A stretch of DNA of 64,000 nt from Sulfobacillus acidophilus DSM 10332 (GTDB taxonomy: Bacteria; Bacillota; Sulfobacillia; Sulfobacillales; Sulfobacillaceae). The DNA lies in contig CP003179.1 of NCBI GenBank assembly GCA_000237975.1, forward strand, positions 2,572,270 through 2,636,269, in the 5' to 3' direction. Under the pieces are notes generated by a model. The model had not been told where the DNA came from, did not search any database, and saw only the letters and a program-made list of their open reading frames with translations. Position numbers and translations under genes: made by a program. Positions 25,412-33,571 of this stretch are shown piece after piece (position 1 is the stretch's first letter; every line of letters starts with the position of its first letter).

Positions 25412-26587
25412 TTAAGAGGACAAGGACGTCGGAAGAGGGGGAGTATGAGGCTCGGATGTCCCCGCCCCTTGGGCTGTTCTCCAAAGACCCCAACCGAGGA
25501 GAACGTCTCGTATACCGGCCAACCGCATGACGTCGGTCCACGTCCATCCCGTAACCCAATGAACCGCCAACCAACTGATCGGATAGACAGCCGTTGTCAA
25601 CGCGGCGACGACCGCCCATCCAGCCGAAAAACGCGGAGACGATCGTGCGACCAAAGGCACCATCCATATCCAATATTGGGCCGAATAGACTTTGCTGGTG
25701 ATGATGAGAATGCCCACCGCGAGGATAGCCGCTTCCGTCCACGACCACCGCCCGGCCGCCCAGCCCTTCCACACAAGTACTTCCAATCCCACACCGAGGA
25801 GCAAAAATCCGAGGCCGAGCCCATGATTCGCGATGGCGGATTGTACATTTAAACTGCCAAAACTTCGGATGAGGTGCACCGACGGATGGACCCACGCGAG
25901 AAGACCCGCGACGGTCGATTCAATTTCCGTGGGACGTCGCCAGGAATATTGAATCGGCGACAAGGCTTGCGACGGGTTGGTTAACGCCGGTAGACCGAAT
26001 AATAAAATGGCCGTGACGCCCAAAAACACGAGTAATCGGTCCCATCGCCAGCGACCGGTCGTCCGCCATTCGTCAATCAGCACCAACGGGGCCAAGACTA
26101 CAGGAAACCATTTAAGCGCCGTCCCCAGCGCCATCCAAACCCATGCCGAGCCCCACCGCTTTCGTTCAGCCGCCAGCAGGGTGAACCAGAGGAATGCCGC
26201 CGGCCACAAATCGTAACGACTGGCCCAAAGATATATCGCTCCCAAATCCAAAAAAATCAAAAACCGCGTCACCCATGTCGGCCCTTCGATCCGCCCCCCA
26301 TAGATTAAAAGGCTAACCAAAAGGCCGGCTGTGACCAGAGCCCATCCCAGTGGGTAACTGACCGGCAACAGCATCGGTAACAAAAAGAGCCCCATCGCCA
26401 TTGCCGGATATTCCCGGGGCCAATGCGTACCAATCGGCCGAGTCACAAAGGATTCCGCATAACGATGGTATTCCGATACGTCGACCGACGGCAGGTAGCG
26501 GGCGCGTAAAATGCCAATCGCGACCGTCAGGCACGCCAGTAACACCATTCGTGTTCCCGAGGACAGTCGAGGGACCACCGACCCCAT
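25412..26587 (-). CDS. GT87-like (DUF2029) polytopic membrane glycosyltransferase
   Basis: A 391-residue membrane protein with about 9-10 helices. The ending of the first large loop, WPREYPAMAMGLFLLPML near residue 60, and ASRYDLWPAAFLWFTLLAAE with GTALKWFPVVLAPLVLIDEW between about 125 and 175, resemble the DUF2029/GT87 family that transfers polyprenyl-linked sugars at the membrane. The ATG at 26587 gives a short tail before the first helix; upstream in-frame starts at 26659 and 26689 would add a polar extension. The acceptor is unknown. Confidence 0.6.
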   Translation of the reverse strand: MGSVVPRLSSGTRMVLLACLTVAIGILRARYLPSVDVSEYHRYAESFVTRPIGTHWPREYPAMAMGLFLLPMLLPVSYPLGWALVTAGLLVSLLIYGGRIEGPTWVTRFLIFLDLGAIYLWASRYDLWPAAFLWFTLLAAERKRWGSAWVWMALGTALKWFPVVLAPLVLIDEWRTTGRWRWDRLLVFLGVTAILLFGLPALTNPSQALSPIQYSWRRPTEIESTVAGLLAWVHPSVHLIRSFGSLNVQSAIANHGLGLGFLLLGVGLEVLVWKGWAAGRWSWTEAAILAVGILIITSKVYSAQYWIWMVPLVARSSPRFSAGWAVVAALTTAVYPISWLAVHWVTGWTWTDVMRLAGIRDVLLGWGLWRTAQGAGTSEPHTPPLPTSLSS

Positions 26588-26748
26588 GCCCCTTTCACCA
26601 GATTGGTCACCTCTTCTCACCACATCGTCGAGAGAGAAGGTGTCCCTTGATCCAAGCATAGATATCGGCCCCTTGGCAAGAGAAGACATCCGGCATACTA
26701 CCAGGCCGTTTTCGCCATATTAGCCGTAAAACGGAGGAGGTGTGACCC

Positions 26749-26862
26749 ATGACGAATCCGGGTCCGGCGCGCTTTTTGCTGTGGTATGCCGGTTGGGGTG
26801 CCCTGTCCATCGTCGGCTACTGGGGGCTCTTTCACCTTTTTGAGCACTGGGAGTGGATTTAA
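26749..26862 (+). CDS. Small single-helix membrane protein (37 residues)
   Basis: The ATG follows an excellent AGGAGGTG site by 8 nt. The peptide begins MTNPGPARF and continues with a Trp/Tyr/Gly-rich hydrophobic helix (LLWYAGWGALSIVGYWGLF), ending HLFEHWEWI. Such a strong ribosome site before a membrane-like frame makes it likely to be a real gene although very short. Function unknown. Confidence 0.6.
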   Translation: MTNPGPARFLLWYAGWGALSIVGYWGLFHLFEHWEWI

Positions 26863-26942
26863 CTGTCCCATCAGCGCCATAGCGGCCCCGATTTGTTACA
26901 ATGGAGCCAAAATCACTGATCGCGGCAAAGGAGAGAACATCA

Positions 26943-27350
26943 TTGGCACATACGGTGGTCAAGATTGGTAAGCCTTTTGGACAAGGTACGCAACCCCAAG
27001 GCGGCGTCTTCTATGCGATTCGATTGCCGGAAGATAGCGTCGTGCGCCAAAGCGAGCTAGATTGGGAAGTCACGGTAGAGGGCACGGTATACCACGCGAG
27101 CCTAAAAAACCTCCCGCCATCCCCTATCGTCAAGATCGCCGAACAGCAAAACACATGGCTCGTTCATCATTATACCGTGCGCCAACTGGCCAATAGTTTT
27201 GCCTGGGACCGCCAGACGGTTTCCTTTCCCGCCGATGTCGATCCCGAGACGCCCGCCGATTGGTTCGTGTTTCCGGAACGATTAATCGACGGCAACACCG
27301 TGCAACCGGTGGATCACGGGCCTCACCCGTTGATGAAACTCATCGCATAG
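26943..27350 (+). CDS. Hypothetical protein
   Basis: A 135-residue soluble protein of unknown family. The N-terminus HTVVKIGKPFGQGTQPQGGV suggests a beta-rich start; the rest alternates strands and short helices, with WLVHHYTVRQLANSFAWDR in the middle. TTG at 26943 is chosen because of an AAAGGAGAG site 8 nt upstream. It precedes the DapA-like gene by 59 nt on the same strand; a GC-rich hairpin (27367-27385) lies between them. Confidence 0.55.
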   Translation: MAHTVVKIGKPFGQGTQPQGGVFYAIRLPEDSVVRQSELDWEVTVEGTVYHASLKNLPPSPIVKIAEQQNTWLVHHYTVRQLANSFAWDRQTVSFPADVDPETPADWFVFPERLIDGNTVQPVDHGPHPLMKLIA

Positions 27351-27409
27351 ATACAAAGGATATGGCGGGCGGTCGTATGCCGCCCTCATTGGCCGAAGGA
27401 GGACCGCCC

Positions 27410-28288
27410 GTGCTGCTCAAACCCGGAACCTATGCGATTTTATCCACCCCGTTTACCGACGACGATCGGGTCGATCTTCCCAGCTTGGAACGCCTCACCC
27501 GCTTTTATGTCGAAGCAGGCGCAGACGGCGTGGTGGCTCTGGCGGTTATGGGCGAAGGAGCCAAATTATTGGACGCCGAACGGGATGAGGTTTTAAAAAC
27601 GGTCGTCGAGACCGTCGGGAAAAAGATCCCGGTGATAGCCGGGGTCAGTGCCCCCAGCGTAATGCAGGTGCGCCACCACATTGACCGCGCACGTCAGATG
27701 GGCGTGAACGCCGTGATGCTGGCTCCGACGGCCGGCACGGATCCCCTCAAGTGGTACCATGCCGTCAGTGAAGCCGGTCTGCCGATGGTACTGCAAGACC
27801 ATCCGCAATCCTCCCAAGTCCAACTTACGGTCCCCGTCATTCAGGCTATTATCCAAGCGGTACCCGCTATCGTGGCGATTAAAAATGAAGCCCCACCCAC
27901 CATGGTGAGGACCCGCCAACTCCGCCAAGCATTACCGCCGTCGATTACCATTTTAGGGGGCCTGGGCGGCGTCGAGATCTGGGGCGAGTTGACGGCGGGA
28001 GCCGACGGTACCATGACCGGATTCGCCTTTCCGGAATTATTAACCGCGATTGTCGGCCAGTTCTTACGCGGCAACCCGGAAAGGGCCCGCACCCTTTATG
28101 AGGCCGGCCTCCCCTGGCTCCTGTTAGAAGCCATGCCGATTTATTCTTTGGCCATCCGAAAGCACATTTTGTGGCGTCGCGGCATCATAGCCAGCGCCCG
28201 TGCCCGCCAGCCGTCCCCCGTATTAGACCCTTTCCTGGCCCAATATGTGGATGATTTTGTCGAACGATTTAAGGAGCTGCGGTGGTAG
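27410..28288 (+). CDS. DapA/NanA-family aldolase-like protein with altered active site
   Basis: A 292-residue TIM-barrel protein of the dihydrodipicolinate synthase/N-acetylneuraminate lyase superfamily. The Schiff-base lysine is kept in VAIKNEAPP near residue 162. The usual GTTGE loop reads AVMGEG, and the conserved tyrosine of the YNVPSRT motif is replaced (VLQDHPQSS). These changes argue against dihydrodipicolinate synthesis; an aldolase or dehydratase for another 2-oxo acid is more likely. GTG at 27410 follows AGGAGG. The 3' end overlaps the DUF1284 gene by 20 nt. Confidence 0.8.
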   Translation: MLLKPGTYAILSTPFTDDDRVDLPSLERLTRFYVEAGADGVVALAVMGEGAKLLDAERDEVLKTVVETVGKKIPVIAGVSAPSVMQVRHHIDRARQMGVNAVMLAPTAGTDPLKWYHAVSEAGLPMVLQDHPQSSQVQLTVPVIQAIIQAVPAIVAIKNEAPPTMVRTRQLRQALPPSITILGGLGGVEIWGELTAGADGTMTGFAFPELLTAIVGQFLRGNPERARTLYEAGLPWLLLEAMPIYSLAIRKHILWRRGIIASARARQPSPVLDPFLAQYVDDFVERFKELRW

Positions 28289-28715
28289 AGGAGTCTACCG
28301 GCAAGAGTCCCTCGCCACGTTTCAAGCGGGCCAGCCCCGCTTCGCAGACCCCGTATGAAAGCCACGGACACGTGTGACAAAACCGCGGAATATCCTCAAC
28401 CGCAATGTCCTCGATAATCCGGTCTAAAATCTCCTGCCAGGAAATCACCGCCCCCGGTCGAAGACCCAGACGGGCCAAAATTTGCGCATCCCGCCACATC
28501 ACCCGTTCTTCTTCACAATGCACCGGCTGGGCGGGATCATCAGTCGGGAACGCCTGGCATAACCGGTCCGGGCCCTCCACGATCTCGACCGGCGTATCCG
28601 GTGTCCGTCGCAAACGGGTATGAATCGCGGTCATATTGGCGACATATTCCAGGGAATACCCCATACCTTGATAGCCTAAAAGACACAAGAGATGATGTCC
28701 ACGCAAGCGGACCAT
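28269..28715 (-). CDS. DUF1284 iron-sulfur-like protein
   Basis: A 148-residue protein beginning VRLRGHHLLCLLGYQGMGYS, the signature of DUF1284. Four cysteines near the C-terminal half (C in FCHTCPWLSYGVCEAGLARL plus earlier single Cys) could ligate a metal or an iron-sulfur cluster. Its function is unknown in the literature I know. It is convergent with the DapA-like gene and follows the KimA-like gene only by opposite direction of its 5' side (25 nt away). Confidence 0.75.
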   Translation of the reverse strand: MVRLRGHHLLCLLGYQGMGYSLEYVANMTAIHTRLRRTPDTPVEIVEGPDRLCQAFPTDDPAQPVHCEEERVMWRDAQILARLGLRPGAVISWQEILDRIIEDIAVEDIPRFCHTCPWLSYGVCEAGLARLKRGEGLLPVDSSTTAAP

Positions 28716-28740
28716 ACCGATGCCCCTCTTTATCCATGCG

Positions 28741-30603
28741 TTAGGAAGGCTTAGAATTTACCGGTTTTTGCTGCAGACGGTACGGCACGACCGTCACCGC
28801 GATCCGACGACGGAAAATCAGTACCGCCTCAAGGGCGACCGCCATGTGGTTATGAAGAATATTTTGCCAAGACTTTTCCACCAACAACTCGGGAATCACG
28901 ACGACCACCCGCCCCTCGGCAAATAACCCGGTTAGATGGTCAATGTAACGGACCATCGGCCGAATCACCGACCGGTATTGCGATTCCACCACGGCTAATT
29001 TAATCCGGGGATCGGCATTCCAATTTTTCCAGCGGGCGTGAAACCGAGCCTCCCGTTCGGGCGTACCCGCCACATGTAGCGCCACGATTTCTTCCGGATT
29101 CATGGACAGGGCATAGGAAAGCGTCGCCAATGTCATCTTGTTGATGCTGGCGACCGGCACCACCACCACCAACGCTTTGGGCTTCGGCACCAATGTCAGA
29201 TCCTCCAGCCGCAGTTCGTCCGCGACACTCCGATAATGCTGGTGCACCGCCCGCATACCCCAAACGATGGTCGGAATCGCCAGCACGACGATCCAAGCGC
29301 CCTCGGTAAATTTGGTCACAACCGAGGTGATCACAACGGCGGCGGTGAGAAGGGAGCCGAATAACCCCATGCCGATGGTTACCCAGCGGTGCGGATCGTT
29401 CCCCTCCTGCCAACGTTTTTTGGCCAGACTACTCATCGCAATAGTAAAACTCATGTAAACCCCGACGGCATAGAGCGGGATAAGGGCATCGGTGTTTCCT
29501 CGAAACGCAATAATCAAAAGCGATGAAATGATCCCCAAGACGATAATGCCGTTCTGGTAGACGAGACGATCCCCGCGCGCCAAAAACATGCGCGGCATCC
29601 ATTCGTCGCGCGCCATGATACTGGCTAACTGGGGAAATCCCGCAAAACTGGTGTTGGCGGCGATGGATAAAATGGCCATCGTGACGAACGACAACAAATA
29701 GAAAAACCAGCCGTGACCAAAGATTCTATCCGCCAGCTGTTGGAGTACGGTCACTTCCGCATTCGGCACAATATGATAACGGAACGCGATGATCGACGTT
29801 CCCAAAAACATGCTGCCCAAAAAGAGACCCAAGAGCAACATGGCCCGACGGGCTCGTTGGACCGAGTCCTCTTTAAATACAGGGACACCGTTGGAGATGG
29901 CCTCGATGCCGGTTAACGCCGAGGAGCCGGAACTAAACGCCCGTAAAATTAAGAGGGGGGCGACGGATACAGCCGTAGGCGTGACATACGCCGCCAACGG
30001 CGTCGGGGCGGCCCGATGAAAAAGGCCTACGGCGACCATGGCCAGGATCATGACGATAAAGAGATAAGTCGGAGCGGCAAATAATTGGGCCGATTCCCGG
30101 ACGCCCCGCAAGTTGACAATGGTAAGAAAAGCCACGACCAAAACCGACAATTCGACGGTGTACGGAAGAAGCGAGGGAAACGCGGAGACTAAAGCCGCAA
30201 TCCCCGCTGTCACGCTGACCGAGACCGTCAACGTATAGTCGATTAATAAGGCGGCTCCGGCCAAAAGTCCGGCCGAAGGGCCCAAGGTATCCCGGCCAAT
30301 CACATAGGCTCCGCCCCCGGTCGGATAGGCCCGAATAATCTGGCGGTAGCTCACCACCAAGAAAATCAGCAAAAGCACAATGACCGCCGAAATCGGCAAG
30401 GAATACCAAAGCGCCCCAACGCCTGCCGCGCTTAATACGATGAGAATCTCTTCGGTACCATAAGCCACCGACGACAACGCGTCCGGGGCGAGAACCGATA
30501 AGCCTTCCCACACCCCTACCTTGCGGGATTCCGCTTCCCGATCCTTAATAGGGCGACCAAATAATATTGTTCTTAAATTCACATGTCGTCGTGTATGTTT
30601 CAT
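28741..30603 (-). CDS. APC-superfamily transporter, KimA (YdaO)-like K+ importer
   Basis: A 620-residue protein with about 12 membrane helices followed by a cytoplasmic C-terminal domain of about 150 residues. LAPDALSSVAYGTEEILIVL near residue 30 and YPTGGGAYVIGRDTLGPSAG near residue 95 are APC substrate-site segments shared with KimA-type proton-coupled potassium importers. The tail (PKALVVVVPVASINKMTLAT and beyond) resembles the USP-like domain that binds c-di-AMP in KimA. No ydaO riboswitch is evident upstream. The start is uncertain; the longer frame begins at 30684. Confidence 0.8.
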   Translation of the reverse strand: MKHTRRHVNLRTILFGRPIKDREAESRKVGVWEGLSVLAPDALSSVAYGTEEILIVLSAAGVGALWYSLPISAVIVLLLIFLVVSYRQIIRAYPTGGGAYVIGRDTLGPSAGLLAGAALLIDYTLTVSVSVTAGIAALVSAFPSLLPYTVELSVLVVAFLTIVNLRGVRESAQLFAAPTYLFIVMILAMVAVGLFHRAAPTPLAAYVTPTAVSVAPLLILRAFSSGSSALTGIEAISNGVPVFKEDSVQRARRAMLLLGLFLGSMFLGTSIIAFRYHIVPNAEVTVLQQLADRIFGHGWFFYLLSFVTMAILSIAANTSFAGFPQLASIMARDEWMPRMFLARGDRLVYQNGIIVLGIISSLLIIAFRGNTDALIPLYAVGVYMSFTIAMSSLAKKRWQEGNDPHRWVTIGMGLFGSLLTAAVVITSVVTKFTEGAWIVVLAIPTIVWGMRAVHQHYRSVADELRLEDLTLVPKPKALVVVVPVASINKMTLATLSYALSMNPEEIVALHVAGTPEREARFHARWKNWNADPRIKLAVVESQYRSVIRPMVRYIDHLTGLFAEGRVVVVIPELLVEKSWQNILHNHMAVALEAVLIFRRRIAVTVVPYRLQQKPVNSKPS

Positions 30604-30714
30604 ACGACTACTAAGATAACGGATTCTGCGCTTAACAATACAGATTTTGCGACGCCGAAAGAGAATTTTTTTCGCCGCCGACACCTGTCGGCTTTTGCCG
30701 GTAACACTACCGTC

Positions 30715-31860
30715 ATGAACACGCCTTACTGGTATACGCGAACTTTTTGGACGCTCGCACTAGGTCTTTTCTTAAACGCCTACGTCTTTGGCGTGTCGGC
30801 GGTCGCCCTGACTTGGATCCCCGACTCCCGTCCCCTGGCTATCTGGCTCTTAATTTGGTCCCCCCTGTGGCTCAGCGTAGGGGTCGTCTTAGGCGGCTGG
30901 TGGCCCGATTCCGCGGGACGGCGGCAAGTCCTCCGATGGGGGCCGTTCGGATATGCACTGGGCGCACTCCTCCTCTGGTATTCCGACCGGGTCTGGGCTG
31001 CCTTGACCGGCAGCGGTTTTTTGATGGTGACCGCCGGAATTGACAGTAATGTCATTTTGACGTACTCGCGCGAATTATTGCCCCCGGCGACCCGGCGGGC
31101 AGCCATGTTTTTTGAAATCAACTTTGTCAATTTAGGAGGATTGGCTCTCGCCGCCGCGGCTTTTTGGGGCGGTCCATCGGGCATCGCCGGCGAACGGCAC
31201 CTGGTCGCCTTCATTCCTGCTTTGCTAGTCGGTATTAGCCTCATCTTACGCTGGGGTCTTCCCGAGTCGATCTTATGGAAATATGAATCTGTCGGCCCGA
31301 ACCGACCGGGTTGGCAGGCCGTCTTCAGCATCCGCTTTTTAGTGGCCGTGTGCTTTGCCTTCGCGAACACTACCGGCTTTTCTTTACTAAGCTATGCCTA
31401 TGGCGCCGAGTTCTTACCCCGTTATTTCCGTATGATTTTTCTGGTATCCACGGCGACCGCGTTTATGGTGGGCTTATGGGCCCGACTCTGGGCCCGAATT
31501 CCCCCGCGCCTCTTATTGGCGGGCGGTTACGGTCTAGCTACGGCCGCCGCCTACGCCCTTTACCGGGTGGTATCGCCGACCACTTGGAGGTTTTGGCTAG
31601 CCCTCTTTTTTCTGAGTGCGATGACCTCCATTACCTATTTAGCCGAAGATACCTTTAAAACCGGCGGATGGCCCTCACGGATGAGGGCCCGGCTTACCAG
31701 TGCCGTCCGCGTGACGGCGCTCTTGGGGGATATTGGGGTGTTATTGGCGACTCACCGGACGCGTCCGGAATATTTTCTCCGGGTGATGATTATCGTATGG
31801 GCCGTAGGCTGGATGGCCGCCCTTTTGTGGTGGCGGCAGGCTCAAGCGCCGGAACCCTAA
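30715..31860 (+). CDS. MFS transporter
   Basis: A 381-residue 12-helix carrier. The loop 2-3 motif appears as GGWWPDSAGRRQVLRWGPFG near residue 62, and the central loop follows ILRWGLPESILWKYE near residue 180, similar to sugar-porter/aromatic-acid type MFS. Substrate unknown. The ATG at 30715 gives a normal N-terminus; the frame is open further upstream to 30583. Its last 120 nt overlap the methyltransferase gene on the other strand. Confidence 0.8.
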   Translation: MNTPYWYTRTFWTLALGLFLNAYVFGVSAVALTWIPDSRPLAIWLLIWSPLWLSVGVVLGGWWPDSAGRRQVLRWGPFGYALGALLLWYSDRVWAALTGSGFLMVTAGIDSNVILTYSRELLPPATRRAAMFFEINFVNLGGLALAAAAFWGGPSGIAGERHLVAFIPALLVGISLILRWGLPESILWKYESVGPNRPGWQAVFSIRFLVAVCFAFANTTGFSLLSYAYGAEFLPRYFRMIFLVSTATAFMVGLWARLWARIPPRLLLAGGYGLATAAAYALYRVVSPTTWRFWLALFFLSAMTSITYLAEDTFKTGGWPSRMRARLTSAVRVTALLGDIGVLLATHRTRPEYFLRVMIIVWAVGWMAALLWWRQAQAPEP

Positions 31861-32718
31861 TACCCCGTACCCGCTTTCGGCATCGTGGTCAAAGCGGCTA
31901 GGCACCCACCCAGCCAGACGTGCCAACCGTTTCAACGTCGGAACCGAATACACGTGGCCTTCGTTTTTTAGAGCCAACTCCAATTGAAAAAGGCCGGTGA
32001 GGGGGGCGCTTCCTTTAAAATATCCCACAATGTAAAGTTCTCCCGAATCGGCCAGTCGTGACCCCAACCGCCGCAACAAGCCGACCAATTGCGCCCTTGG
32101 CAGTACCTCGACGAATCGAATCAAGCTAATTTTGGTAAAGGGCCCCGGGGGCAACGTATCCAACACATCGCCCCGCCAAAGAATCACACCGGTTCCGGCG
32201 GGCCAATCCTGAAACGCCTGGGCGCGGTCGACGGCCACCACCCGGTGTACGCGGGGGGCAATTTCACGAGCCCATTGGCCAGGCCCCGCCCCCACATCCA
32301 GCCATACGTCATCGGCCTTGACCGGCAGGGTTTTTAACAGCCAACGGGTAAGATACTGGCCGGTTTCCAGAAGACGGGCCTGTTCTCCCCGTGCTTCCCA
32401 GCTACCGGGATCCTCGTTGGACGGCATCAACGTCCGGGACAAGTGAAGCCAACGGGCGGCTTGGGCTACGCCTTCGAGGCAGCCCGAGGTCGGCTGTTGC
32501 CCCACCCAATGCCAATAGGGTCGGTCGTAGCGGACATAGCCCCCGTCTTGTAACGCCTCTAACACCGGTCTCAGATAAGTCCGGGAATATCCCCGGCGAA
32601 CCAACTGACCGACGGTACACCCTCGCCGCAATTGATCATAAAGGCGACTGCGCAGCACCGCATCCAACAGTACCGTGTGATAAAACGGCAGATCGTGATG
32701 AATCCAGTCCGGTCGCAC
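31741..32718 (-). CDS. SAM-dependent methyltransferase with winged-helix N-terminus
   Basis: A 325-residue protein. The N-terminal 90 residues look like a small helical or winged-helix dimerisation domain as in O-methyltransferases (LYDQLRRGCTVGQLVRRGYS). VWLDVGAGPGQWAREIA near residue 137 is the SAM-binding motif I, with the acidic VVAVDRAQ at the end of strand 2. GTG at 32718 has a GGAGGG site 7 nt upstream. About 40 C-terminal residues are read within the 3' end of the convergent MFS gene. Substrate unknown. Confidence 0.75.
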   Translation of the reverse strand: MRPDWIHHDLPFYHTVLLDAVLRSRLYDQLRRGCTVGQLVRRGYSRTYLRPVLEALQDGGYVRYDRPYWHWVGQQPTSGCLEGVAQAARWLHLSRTLMPSNEDPGSWEARGEQARLLETGQYLTRWLLKTLPVKADDVWLDVGAGPGQWAREIAPRVHRVVAVDRAQAFQDWPAGTGVILWRGDVLDTLPPGPFTKISLIRFVEVLPRAQLVGLLRRLGSRLADSGELYIVGYFKGSAPLTGLFQLELALKNEGHVYSVPTLKRLARLAGWVPSRFDHDAESGYGVLGFRRLSLPPPQKGGHPAYGPYDNHHPEKIFRTRPVSRQ

Positions 32719-32788
32719 CGTGCATCCCTCCGCGGGTCTATGCTACGCGAGAGGTTCCGGATCTGGTGCGCGTCTCTCCGATTAAAAG

Positions 32789-33571
32789 CTATGTGTGAGT
32801 TCGAAGCCAATGGCCCAACGGCAACACCTCGACCCCGGCCGCATCCAGTGCCCGACGAACGGCGCGAGCCAATTCGACCGCGCCCGGGTTATCTCCGTGA
32901 ATGCAAATTGTGTCAGGCGTTACCGTCAACCACTGTCCGTCGAGGGTGGGCACGCGATGCTGAAGAACCATTTCGACTGCACGCCGGGCCGCCACCGACG
33001 GATCCTGAATCACGGCTCCCGGCAAAGACCGGGGCGCTAATCGGCCATCGGGGAGATATGCGCGATCGACATAGACTTCCTGCGCCACGGTTAACCCGCG
33101 GGCGCGTCCTCGCGCCAACAGCTCCCCACCATAGGCGATGAGAATCAACTGCCGATCATATAACTCGATCGCATCCAGAATGGCATCCGCTAAAGAGGCA
33201 TCCGTCACGGCCAGATTATTCAACTGGCCGTGGGGTTTCACATGCGCGAGAGGGATATTTTCCGCCCGGCAAAAAGCGTGCAGTGCGCCAATCTGATACA
33301 GCACGTCGGTATGCGCTTCCTCGGGAGTTACCGCCAAATTCCGGCGTCCAAAGCCCACTAAATCGGGAAACGCCGGATGGGCCCCCACCGAGACGCCGTG
33401 AGATTTCGCCAAACGAACGGTTCGTGCCATCACGCGCGGATCGCCGGCATGAAATCCACAGGCCACATTCGCCGACGTAATATAGGGCAAGACCGATTCG
33501 TCATGTCCCATAGTCCAAGCCCCAAAGCTTTCCCCCATGTCACTGTTCAGATCAATCCGTGCCGCCATCAT
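32789..33571 (-). CDS. pxpA: 5-oxoprolinase subunit A (LamB/YcsF family)
   Basis: A 260-residue protein. RIDLNSDMGESFGAWTMGHD at the start, ITSANVACGFHAGDP near residue 31 and AHVKPHGQLNNLAV near residue 108 are PxpA blocks. With PxpB and PxpC it forms the bacterial ATP-dependent 5-oxoproline hydrolase, recycling pyroglutamate to glutamate. It overlaps pxpC by 20 nt and is the last gene of pxpB-pxpC-pxpA. ATG 33568 is an alternative start. Confidence 0.94.
   Translation of the reverse strand: MMAARIDLNSDMGESFGAWTMGHDESVLPYITSANVACGFHAGDPRVMARTVRLAKSHGVSVGAHPAFPDLVGFGRRNLAVTPEEAHTDVLYQIGALHAFCRAENIPLAHVKPHGQLNNLAVTDASLADAILDAIELYDRQLILIAYGGELLARGRARGLTVAQEVYVDRAYLPDGRLAPRSLPGAVIQDPSVAARRAVEMVLQHRVPTLDGQWLTVTPDTICIHGDNPGAVELARAVRRALDAAGVEVLPLGHWLRTHT

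Noticed and set aside
27367-27385. Hairpin gggcgg...ccgccc between the unknown gene and the DapA-like gene
   Set aside because: No T run follows in either direction and the loop is short; it is too weak to call a terminator or riboswitch.
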